A stretch of 64,000 nucleotides of DNA from Fuscovulum sp. (GTDB lineage: Bacteria > Pseudomonadota > Alphaproteobacteria > Rhodobacterales > Rhodobacteraceae). Under the pieces are notes generated by a model. That model made no database searches. It was not told the origin of the DNA and worked only from the letters and a program-made list of their open reading frames with translations. Made by a program: the position numbers and the translations under genes. The stretch's first letter is position 1. Each line of letters starts with the position of its first letter. Shown here one piece after another: positions 43,780 through 51,301 of this stretch. The stretch is from assembly GCA_035192965.1 (NCBI GenBank), contig CP136571.1, positions 2,932,501 to 2,996,500 of the forward strand, read 5' to 3'.

Positions 43780-46292
43780 CCAGCACGACATCCAAGCCGC
43801 TGCCGCGTGGTAAGGCGCTTCCGTTGCACCGCGCGCTGAGCCGCATCTGGGGCTCCGAACCAGGGTGGCGCGGCTGGTTGACCACCAGCAATAACAACGA
43901 CATTGGCATCCTGTTTCTGATCGTCGCCACGACCTTCTTTGTGACTGGCGGTATACTGGCCATGCTGATCCGGGCGCAGCTTGCCACACCCGGCTCGGCC
44001 TTCATGGCGCCTGAGGTATATAACCAGATCTTCACGATGCATGGCACCGTGATGATGTTCCTGTTCGCCATCCCATTTTTCGAGGCGATGTCGATGCTGA
44101 TGCTTCCCGGCATGCTGGGGACTCGCGATCTGGCCTTCCCGCGATTGGGCGCCTACGGGCTCTGGGTCTATATCTTCGGCGGCAGTGCCGTGATTGTCGC
44201 CATGCTGATGGGATTGGCCCCCGATGGCGGCTGGTTCATGTATCCGCCCCTGTCTTCAGCGGCGTTTTCCCCGGGCATCGGGGCCGATGTCTGGCTCCTC
44301 GGCATAACGTCGATCGAGGTCTCAGCCATCGCGACAGCGATCGAGGTCATAGTCACCGTACTGCGATATCGCGCGGCCGGAATGTCGCTTTCGCGGCTGC
44401 CTATCTTTGCTTGGTTCATTCTGGTTGTGTCAGTGATGATCCTGACGGCGTTTCCGCCAATGATCCTCGGATCATTGCTGCTGGAAGTTGAACGGGCGCT
44501 AAACTGGCCGTTCTTTCAAGTGGAGAATGGTGGTGATCCTCTGCTGTGGCAGCACCTGTTCTGGCTGTTCGGTCACCCCGAGGTTTACATCATCTTCCTG
44601 CCTGCAGCGGGCATGATCGCCACCATCTTGCCGGTGATGGCCCGCACCACTCTGCTCGGCTATGGCTGGGTCGTGGCGGCTGCGGTGTCGCTGGCGGTCC
44701 TCAGCTTCGGGCTCTGGGTCCACCACATGTTCACAACAGGTATCCCCCATATGGCGCTCGCGTTTTTTTCCGCCGCGTCGACTCTGGTGGCGGTCCCGAC
44801 CTCGGTGATGATCTTTTCTTGGATTGGCACGCTGTGGAGGGGCCGCGTCGGGATGGCCCTGCCTATGCTTTGGATTCTGGGGTTCTTCGCAACCTTCGTG
44901 ATCGGCGGGCTGACCGGGGTGATGCTGGCCGTGGTACCGTTCAATTGGCAGGTCCACGACACCCATTTCGTTGTAGCACATCTGCACTATGTCCTGATCG
45001 GCGGTTATGTGTTTCCAATGGTTGCGGCAGTCTATTACTTCCTGCCGTTGCTGACCGGGCGGACACGTTTCTTCAAGCTGGGCGAGGTCGCGTTCTGGCT
45101 GGTGGTGCCCGCGTTCCACATCACATTCCTTGCGGTGCACATGGCAGGGCTGCTGGGACAGCGCAGGCGGACTTGGACCTATGATGCGGGACAGGGATGG
45201 GAGCTCCTGAACCTTGTGGCCTCAGTCGCGTCATTCGTCATGGCCATCGGCTTTGCTCTGGTCATTCTGGATGTTGCGGTGAATGCCCTCGTCGCGGTGC
45301 GAGGTCGTCGCAACCCCTGGGGCGCGGGCACGCTGGAATGGGCAGCGGCGATCCCGTCTCCTGCCCACGGATTTGCTTCGATCCCCGTGGTTCGGGGACG
45401 CTATCCGCTGCACGATACCCCAGACGTTGCGCTGCGCATCGCACGGGGCGAGGGCTATCTGGGCGACGCATCCCGCCACCGCCGCGAGACGTTGATCGTA
45501 TCCACGGCACGCGGCGCGCCTGCGCAGGTGGCGGTTCTGCCCGGTAATTCCTTCCTGCCATTCCTACTTGCGGTGGTGACGAGCACCTCGTTTCTGGCGC
45601 CGCTGTTCGGTGCCTACCTTGTGACGGGACTTGCGCTCATCGGTGTGGTCGCCGTGGCGCTGTGGTGGGTCTGGGGACTGGGATCGCGGGGCGATGAGGG
45701 CCCGGTCAACGTTGGGCATGGAACGATGCTGCCTTTGGCGTCAGAAGGGCGAGACCCGCCCGGTTGGTGGGGGTCACTGTTTCTGTTGCTGGCGGACGGG
45801 GTGCATTTCGGCTCATTGCTGTTCGGGTATGCCTTCTTGTGGACTGTGGCGCCGAATTGGCCGCCACCATCGTATCTGCAGCCAGGTGGATGGAGTGTGG
45901 CGCTGGCACTGGCGGGCGCAGTCGCGCTGGTGGCGGGGCCCCGCCTTGCAGTGCGCGCGATCGGTCAGTCCCGTAAGTCTTGGCCCGCCATTGCGCTTGG
46001 CCTGGTCGGGGCCGCGGCGCTGACAGCGGCTGCGGCGACTGTGATGCTGGACAGGCCGAACCCCGCCGGCCATGCCTATGATGCAACGCTCTGGGTTCTT
46101 GCTGGTCATGTGGTTTTTCACGCCGCGCTGACCGCCATAATGCTCTGCTACCTCGCCGCGCGGGTTGCGGCAGGCTATGCTTCCCCTGCGAGGATTGGCG
46201 AGGCTCGGATCGTATCACTCTGGGCAGATTTCACCGCAGCGACCGGCCTTGTTGCACTCGGGGCAGCGTGGATGCCAGGGGCGTTCGGATGA
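43776..46292 (+). CDS. Fused haem-copper oxidase subunit I+III with altered proton-channel residues
   Basis: The 838-residue protein joins a 12-helix subunit I (about 1-500) to a subunit III-like region (about 600-838, WWGSLFLLLADGVHFGSLLFGY). Haem and CuB ligands are in place: His89, HPEVY (267-271, with Glu269), His316-His317, and the HDTH...AHLHY segment (394-405). Yet the D-channel Asp (E. coli CyoB YDQIFT) is Asn83 in YNQIFT, and the K-channel Lys (PTGVKIF) is Met345 in PTSVMIF. The bo3 quinol-site Arg/Asp pair is absent too. It is likely a real terminal oxidase of an unusual subgroup; no pumping claim can be made. Confidence 0.88.
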   Translation: MTSTTSKPLPRGKALPLHRALSRIWGSEPGWRGWLTTSNNNDIGILFLIVATTFFVTGGILAMLIRAQLATPGSAFMAPEVYNQIFTMHGTVMMFLFAIPFFEAMSMLMLPGMLGTRDLAFPRLGAYGLWVYIFGGSAVIVAMLMGLAPDGGWFMYPPLSSAAFSPGIGADVWLLGITSIEVSAIATAIEVIVTVLRYRAAGMSLSRLPIFAWFILVVSVMILTAFPPMILGSLLLEVERALNWPFFQVENGGDPLLWQHLFWLFGHPEVYIIFLPAAGMIATILPVMARTTLLGYGWVVAAAVSLAVLSFGLWVHHMFTTGIPHMALAFFSAASTLVAVPTSVMIFSWIGTLWRGRVGMALPMLWILGFFATFVIGGLTGVMLAVVPFNWQVHDTHFVVAHLHYVLIGGYVFPMVAAVYYFLPLLTGRTRFFKLGEVAFWLVVPAFHITFLAVHMAGLLGQRRRTWTYDAGQGWELLNLVASVASFVMAIGFALVILDVAVNALVAVRGRRNPWGAGTLEWAAAIPSPAHGFASIPVVRGRYPLHDTPDVALRIARGEGYLGDASRHRRETLIVSTARGAPAQVAVLPGNSFLPFLLAVVTSTSFLAPLFGAYLVTGLALIGVVAVALWWVWGLGSRGDEGPVNVGHGTMLPLASEGRDPPGWWGSLFLLLADGVHFGSLLFGYAFLWTVAPNWPPPSYLQPGGWSVALALAGAVALVAGPRLAVRAIGQSRKSWPAIALGLVGAAALTAAAATVMLDRPNPAGHAYDATLWVLAGHVVFHAALTAIMLCYLAARVAAGYASPARIGEARIVSLWADFTAATGLVALGAAWMPGAFG

Positions 46293-46591
46293 TCGAGATC
46301 TTCCGCCTTTCGCTTCCATTGACTGTCTGGCTCACCGGTTTCAGCGCGCTCTATGCACTTCAGGGGGTTGCCTGCTCGCGCCACTGGTCCAGCGAGATGG
46401 ACGCTCGCTTCGTCCTAATCGCAGCATGGGGTTTTGCGATCGTTTTGCAAGCGGTGATCCTATCGGCTGTCTCGTTTCGCCCGTCCCCATCGCGCATGGT
46501 GCAGGGGGTCGCGATGGCGCTTGCCGTAGCTGCCCTTGTGGCGACAGTCTGGACATTTCTGCCGGTGCTGACCCTCACGGTCTGTCGCTGA
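46289..46591 (+). CDS. Small membrane protein at the end of the oxidase operon
   Basis: The 100-residue protein has three transmembrane helices (LPLTVWLTGFSALYALQGVAC, FVLIAAWGFAIVLQAVILSAV, MALAVAALVATVWTFLPVLTL). It is translationally coupled to the oxidase gene (ATGA overlap). It may be a subunit IV or assembly factor, but no family is recognised. Confidence 0.72.
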   Translation: MIEIFRLSLPLTVWLTGFSALYALQGVACSRHWSSEMDARFVLIAAWGFAIVLQAVILSAVSFRPSPSRMVQGVAMALAVAALVATVWTFLPVLTLTVCR

Positions 46592-47032
46592 AATCAGCTC
46601 GCATGGGTTTTTTCCCCGCGCTCCGTCGAACAAGCCATCGGAGACCGATTTTGCCTCTGTCTAATGATGGCGGATGCGCTGCCTGCAGCACTTTCAGCAG
46701 ACCGTCCTTCAGGAGTAGTCAACGAGGGACAGTTTAAGAATAGTTCGAGATTTGTGTGAACCTTGCGGGTACTTCCGCCTGCACATCTCGTTTGAGCGGG
46801 AGCGCTGGGACGTGAAATGGAAAATGCTCACACGTATCCATCGCGAAGACCGGACAACCTCGGGCACATGTGATGCGCGCAAGCACGGGCTCAAGATCCC
46901 AGTGGTTGTGGGTGTCCCTCGGAGCCGAACTTGAGGGTAGTGTCTCAGTTTGAAGTCCAGCAACATTGACAGAGGATCACCCAGTGTCTCGTGTTCCTTT
47001 ACCATTAGGGCAAAGCATAGGGAGGCGAGTCT
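46592..47032. other. Gene-poor stretch after the oxidase operon
   Basis: No supported gene in 441 bases. A 60-codon frame at 46752-46934 has no ribosome site and does not resemble a known protein. A TTGACA at about 46965 could be part of a promoter for the small gene at 47033, but no matching -10 is clear. Confidence 0.45.
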
Positions 47033-47245
47033 ATGGCGGGCAAGTTCGGCATTAAGGTTCAGGGTATCAGCGGAGTTGGTATAACGGTTGAAGCTTTGCC
47101 GTTGGTTTCGCTGTGCTTGACGGCTGGCGAAGTCGACTGCGAGATTGAAAAATTGAAAGCAGACTTGGATGCCACTGCGATCGAAATGAAGGCGGCTATT
47201 TCGCGGCTACAAAGCACGACATTGTTTGGAGGTGAGGATGCCTGA
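47033..47245 (+). CDS. Small hypothetical protein
   Basis: The 70-residue protein (FGIKVQGISGVGITVEALPLVSLCL, then a helical tail CEIEKLKADLDATAIEMKAAISRLQ) is not recognised. The tail could form a coiled coil. A strong ribosome site, GGGAGG, lies seven bases before the ATG. Whether it is functional is unknown, but the site and the structured helix favour a real gene. Confidence 0.55.
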   Translation: MAGKFGIKVQGISGVGITVEALPLVSLCLTAGEVDCEIEKLKADLDATAIEMKAAISRLQSTTLFGGEDA

Positions 47246-47410
47246 AGGCCCGGATTGAGAGAAGTGCCCAGCGGATGCGTCTGGTCTGGCCATGTTGATC
47301 GGCAAGATTGCTCCTAGCGATGTCAAGAACGTTGCGCTCGATGATGGTAACGACCGTGCCGCAGCAAAACCGTGCGAGAAGCATTCCCCGCCATTCCGCT
47401 GCTGTTGTTT

Positions 47411-47596
47411 TCATTTGCCATCGTCACCTTTCTTCTGTGGATCAGTCAGATCCTGACCCGGCTGTTTTTGCGATCGCTTGGCTTTGTTGTTCGGAGCAAC
47501 GCGGGGTTTTTTAGCAGGATCAATCCCCTGCTGACGCTCATCAATCATGCCGCCTTTCGCCCGCAATTCTTTGCTTGAAGGGGCTTTTCCGTACAT
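47411..47596 (-). CDS. Small hydrophilic stress-type protein
   Basis: The 61-residue protein is very hydrophilic and disordered (MYGKAPSSKELRAKGGMIDERQQGIDP, rich in Lys, Gln, Pro, Asp), like many small proteins of the general stress response. The start at 47596 has GGAG six bases upstream; an ATG four codons earlier is possible. A well-matched EcfG promoter at 47634-47658 is 38 bases upstream, the best evidence that this strand, and not the overlapping plus-strand frame, is the gene. Confidence 0.62.
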   Translation of the reverse strand: MYGKAPSSKELRAKGGMIDERQQGIDPAKKPRVAPNNKAKRSQKQPGQDLTDPQKKGDDGK

Positions 47597-47633
47597 ATCA
47601 TTCTCCATCTGCTTGCAGTCTTTTGCCGTAAAG

Positions 47634-47658
47634 AACGAACGAAACGGGCCTTCGTTCC
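47634..47658 (-). promoter_or_regulatory. EcfG-type promoter for the 61-aa gene
   Basis: On the minus strand GGAAC, exactly 16 bases, CGTT. Confidence 0.7.
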
Positions 47659-47804
47659 CTGTCAGATCGACACGAAAGCGACGGCTCCCGCTCTCATCAT
47701 GAGATTAAGGCCGCATTGTAAACGTCCGCTCGGACCACCGGTTCCGTGCTCCCCACGCATTACCATTGTGACGCTGCGGAACGCCGCCAGCACGTCCGAT
47801 TACG

Positions 47805-47830
47805 GGAACGGACCGGCAAATATGGGCGTT
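47805..47830 (+). promoter_or_regulatory. EcfG-type promoter for the exported PRC-barrel gene
   Basis: GGAAC, exactly 17 bases, CGTT, 66 bases before the ATG at 47896. Confidence 0.72.
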
Positions 47831-47895
47831 GCAATCCTGTTGGGTGACCAAGCGGTCGGCTGTCGATGCGCCCCTCGCCCACGGAGGACACTTGA

Positions 47896-48810
47896 ATGAA
47901 ATCTCTTCTTTCAACCACCGCCCTCGTCGTCGCGCTTGGCTTTCCGGCCATGTCGTTCGCACAGACGTCCGATGCAACCACCGCCGCCGATACGCAGGTT
48001 TCCGAATTTCCGGGCTTCCTTGCCGCCCGCAGCCAGACCGATGTCTTCGCATCTGAACTGATGGGGCACGATGTTCACGCGCGCAGAACGCCTGTTGCGG
48101 CTGCTGATGCCACCGGTTCGCAGGACATGACCATGATGTCAGCCGCCGAACTGGAAGAGATGGACAACATCGGCCAGATCAACGAAATCGTGCTGTCAAA
48201 CGACGGCCAAGTTCGTGCCCTCGTCATCGGCGTTGGTGGCTTTCTGGGTGTGGGTGAACAAGATGTTGCCGTGACGATGGATCAGGTCACCTTCGCCTCG
48301 GACCCGGACAACCGGGATGAGATGTATGTGGTGGTCAACACCGGCGCAGACATGCTCAAGTCCTCGCCTGCCTACAAACGCACGGCGATGGACAGTGACG
48401 AGATGAATGCCACCGCAGGCACCACGGCAGCAGAGACATCGACCGAAACTGCACCGGATGGCACACAAACCGATCGCACCCCTTTTGTCGCCCCCGCGAT
48501 CGAACGTGACGGCTACAACGCCATCGCAGTGACCGAGGTAACCTCTGAAATGCTGGTCGGCAAAGAAGTCTATGGGGTCGAGGATAACTCGGTCGGCACC
48601 ATCGACGACCTGATCCTTGATGACAGCGGCACGATCAGCAATGTGATCATCGACTTCGGTGGTTTTCTTGGCATGGGCACCAGCCAGGTGAGCGTCGGCT
48701 ATGATGAACTGACAATCTTGGCTGATGAAGGCCGCTCTGACGTCCGCGTCTATGTCGATGCAACGAAAGAGCAAGTTCAGGCGCAACCGCAGTACAAAGC
48801 GGCCAACTAA
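47896..48810 (+). CDS. Exported two-domain PRC-barrel protein
   Basis: The 304-residue protein has a signal peptide (LLSTTALVVALGFPAMSFAQ) and two PRC barrels: MDNIGQINEIVLSNDGQVRALVIGVGGFLGVGEQDVAV (about residues 95-140) and VGKEVYGVEDNSVGTIDDLILDDSGTISNVIIDFGGFLGMGTSQVSV (about 220-275). The linker is acidic and Thr-rich. It is periplasmic, and its function is unknown. GGAGGA precedes the ATG. It shares the G-G-F-L-G-x-G motif with the cytoplasmic PRC protein at 39190, and both have EcfG promoters. Confidence 0.88.
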   Translation: MKSLLSTTALVVALGFPAMSFAQTSDATTAADTQVSEFPGFLAARSQTDVFASELMGHDVHARRTPVAAADATGSQDMTMMSAAELEEMDNIGQINEIVLSNDGQVRALVIGVGGFLGVGEQDVAVTMDQVTFASDPDNRDEMYVVVNTGADMLKSSPAYKRTAMDSDEMNATAGTTAAETSTETAPDGTQTDRTPFVAPAIERDGYNAIAVTEVTSEMLVGKEVYGVEDNSVGTIDDLILDDSGTISNVIIDFGGFLGMGTSQVSVGYDELTILADEGRSDVRVYVDATKEQVQAQPQYKAAN

Positions 48811-48833
48811 TCCAGCTCTCCAACGCTACGAAA

Positions 48834-48866
48834 GGGGCCACGCATTCCGTTGCGTGGCCTCTCTTG
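48834..48866 (+). terminator. Terminator after the exported PRC-barrel gene
   Basis: A nine-bp stem GGCCACGCA/TGCGTGGCC with a six-base loop, followed by TCTCTT, 24 bases after the stop. Confidence 0.7.
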
Positions 48867-49165
48867 GTACAGGCTTAGCGGAGAACTACCTTTCCCGTGC
48901 GAGCTGGGAAGAGCCGCACAATCTGCTACGTCGCATCCTGACCGGCCATATCGGTGTCTTATCCGGCTATCCGTCCACCAGACCAAGCATGCCCCGTCCA
49001 CTAGCGGCCAAAACCAGATCTCGCCATCCTGCCCCGAATAGGCAGGGAGTACGTATCCACCGCGCTCCCAACTACACCGCTATCGCTTGCAGCAACGTCT
49101 GGTCTGCAACTAGGACACACGCCCAACCACCCATGTTGCGCTGGGCTTGACGCTCGCTTCCATCA

Positions 49166-49543
49166 CTACTTTCGTGACTTACGGTCGGCGTAGCGCTGGT
49201 CACGTTGGGCCTTGCGAACGGCCTCGTCCTCGAACACTCGCGAAACCCGGTCATTCAGGGCAGTCTCTCGGGCGTCGGCCTCGGCATTGGCGGCAGCAAT
49301 AACTTCCGCCTGTTCCCTTAACTCATCAGCTTTCACTCGCGCTTGTTCTTCTTGCTTTGCTTGATCCCGCTCTGCTCGCCGCAAGTCTCTGGCGGCGGCA
49401 ATCCCAATTCGTTCTTCCTGCCGTTCGACCCGGGTCGACTCAGCCGCTTCTTTCGCCGCCCGATGGGCCTCAAGTTGAGCAGCTTTGGCTTTCGCAGCAG
49501 CATTGCGCCGGCTGGCGAAATCATTGTCCTCAGGCTTCCTCAT
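49166..49543 (-). CDS. DUF6481 family protein
   Basis: The 125-residue protein is highly charged and probably one long helix (RNAAAKAKAAQLEAHRAAKEAAE, RDLRRAERDQAKQEEQARVKADELREQAEV). The N-terminus MRKPEDNDFASRRNAAAKAKA matches the DUF6481 pattern of alphaproteobacteria. Its function is unknown. GAGGACC lies six bases before the ATG. No EcfG promoter is seen nearby. Confidence 0.75.
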   Translation of the reverse strand: MRKPEDNDFASRRNAAAKAKAAQLEAHRAAKEAAESTRVERQEERIGIAAARDLRRAERDQAKQEEQARVKADELREQAEVIAAANAEADARETALNDRVSRVFEDEAVRKAQRDQRYADRKSRK

Positions 49544-49856
49544 GGTTTGGTCCTCAAGCTACTTTGGCTGTTATTTCAGCCTGGCGCGTAGACCACAACG
49601 AAAGGCGGCTCAACAGGGCTATTCTTGCAAGCTGCCCGCCACTTGATCGAAGGTCGACTAAGGGCCGAACACGTCTAAGTCGCGGTCAACGTCGCAACGG
49701 GCTGGTTGAACCTCCTCGGCTTTGGAGGACAGATCTACCCATGCTGCGCCGGCAAATGTCCGCTTCGTCCCCTAGTTGCTGCCTGTGGGTCGTGACGTTG
49801 CCCCCTGCACCTAATCCAGTCTGAGGTAGACTCTGGCCAAGCCGAGAGGACCAGAG

Positions 49857-50160
49857 ATGAAGCGCAGCGGGTTCACCGAAGACCAGATCATCGGCATTCT
49901 GAAGGAGCATGGTGAAGCATGGCCGCGCCATTGGTCCGAGCGCCATGCCGAACGGGGTTTCCGTCGCCGATTTGTGCCGCAAGCACGGCGTCAGCGATGC
50001 GACCGTCTACAAGTGGAAGGCCAAGTATGGTGGCATGGATGTCAGTGAGGCGAAGCGCCTGAAGGGGCTTGAGGACGAGAACGCCCGTCTGGAGCGGTTG
50101 TTGGCCGATGCGATGCTCGACAATGCGGCGCTGAAGGATCTCTTGGGAAAAAAGTGGTGA
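49857..50160 (+). pseudogene. IS3 orfA, split by a frameshift
   Basis: The frame starts MKRSGFTEDQIIGILKEH, a normal IS407-type HTH start. After a short insert (around 49907-49950) the rest (GVSVADLCRKHGVSDATVYKWKAKYGGMDVSEAKRL, then [20 protein letters not shown]) continues in another frame, from an ATG at 49909. The net shift is +1. A protein that starts at 49909 would lack the first HTH helix, so this copy may not transpose by itself. Confidence 0.75.
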
Positions 50161-51083
50161 CGCCCGCCGGAAAGCGGCAAGCGGTCGCGCATCTGGTGGC
50201 GGGCCACGGGATGAGCGAGCGGCGGGCGTGCCGGGTGATCGGCTGTTGCCGGATGACCATGCGCTATGAGGCGATCCGGCAGGATGATCCCGTGCTGCGC
50301 GAGCGGCTGAAGGAGTTGGCCCGTGTCCGTCGCCGGTTCGGCTATCGGCGGCTGCACGTGTTCTTGCGCCGTGAAGGGCATGAGGTGAACCACAAGCGCC
50401 TGTTCCGGATCTATCGCGAGGAGCGGCTGCACGTGCGCCGTCGCGGTGGACGCAAGCGGGCCATCGGCACGCGGGCACCGATGGCGTTACCGCTGATGCC
50501 GAACCAGCGCTGGTCGCTCGACTTTGTCTCCGACCAGTTGACCGATGGCCGCCGCTTCCGGGTGCTGACCGTGGTGGATGACTGCACGCGGGAATGCCTC
50601 GCCCTGATCGCCGACACGTCTCTGTCCGGCGCAAGGGTTGCGCGAGAGCTAGCGACCCTATTCGAGGCCCGCGGCAATCCGATGACGGTCGTCAGCGATA
50701 ACGGGACCGAGTTCACCTCGAACGCGATCCTGACCTTTGCCGACGACGGCAAGTTTGACTGGCATTACATCGCGCCCGGCAAGCCGACCCAGAACGCCTT
50801 CATCGAGAGCTTCAACGGTCGGCTACGCGACGAGCTCTTGAACGAAACGCTGTTCCCATCCCTGAACCAGGCCCGCGCCACGCTCACGGCCTGGCGCAAG
50901 GATTACAACACCGAACGCCCGCACTCACGCCTCGGCTGGCAGACGCCTACCCAGTTCGCACAAATCTTCACCCCGCAACGGGGCCTGACGCTGCGCAACC
51001 CGCAAAGCTCCGCGCCAGCCCCCGTTGCCCAACCCGCCCAAACAAGCAAAACTCAAACCCGGAGTCTCGCTCACGCTGGATAA
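50154..51083 (+). CDS. IS3-family transposase OrfB (DDE integrase)
   Basis: The 309-residue protein has the HTH_21 N-terminus ([28 protein letters not shown]), the rve DDE core with Asp in WSLDFVSDQ, Asp in VVSDNGTEF and Glu in [12 protein letters not shown], and an IS407-type C-terminus ([16 protein letters not shown]). It overlaps orfA at GGGAAAAAAGTGGTGA, where a programmed -1 shift would normally fuse the two. The frame is intact. Confidence 0.93.
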   Translation: MVTPAGKRQAVAHLVAGHGMSERRACRVIGCCRMTMRYEAIRQDDPVLRERLKELARVRRRFGYRRLHVFLRREGHEVNHKRLFRIYREERLHVRRRGGRKRAIGTRAPMALPLMPNQRWSLDFVSDQLTDGRRFRVLTVVDDCTRECLALIADTSLSGARVARELATLFEARGNPMTVVSDNGTEFTSNAILTFADDGKFDWHYIAPGKPTQNAFIESFNGRLRDELLNETLFPSLNQARATLTAWRKDYNTERPHSRLGWQTPTQFAQIFTPQRGLTLRNPQSSAPAPVAQPAQTSKTQTRSLAHAG

Positions 51084-51301
51084 AAGTCGGGGGCAACGTC
51101 ACGATCACGTGATGTCTCAACGACGCAGAACGGATCGTGAAAGGAAGCCGGCAGCCTCATGTGCAGGAAAAACTTGGAAAGGCTTCGAAAACTCTATCAA
51201 TCTCAGCCGTAAATAAATGAACATTAAAGCAGGGAGGCATCACGTTGCCGAACCGCACAACCGCACCGGCACTAAGCGATAGAGTGTGAGGCAGACCTGC
51301 T

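Larger units (their letters stand above)
49793..51101 (+). mobile_element. IS3-family (IS407-like) insertion sequence
   Basis: The 1309-bp element starts TGACGTTGCCCCC and ends GGGGGCAACGTCA, perfect 13-bp inverted ends of the TG...CA type, with additional matching at ATCCAG. It carries overlapping orfA and orfB. No target duplication of the expected 4 bp can be seen, which may indicate later rearrangement. Confidence 0.88.

Noticed and set aside
43776..46292. Nitric oxide reductase or cbb3 oxidase identity for the catalytic subunit
   Set aside because: The HPEVY motif with the Tyr, the fused subunit III and the A-type helix pattern are those of A-type oxidases, not NorB or CcoN.
46752..46934. 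60-aa frame after the oxidase operon
   Set aside because: It lacks a ribosome site and looks like random sequence; possibly IS remnant, but no match is recognised.
47372..47578. 68-aa hydrophobic plus-strand frame opposite the 61-aa stress-type gene
   Set aside because: The minus-strand frame has a ribosome site and an EcfG promoter, the plus-strand frame has neither.
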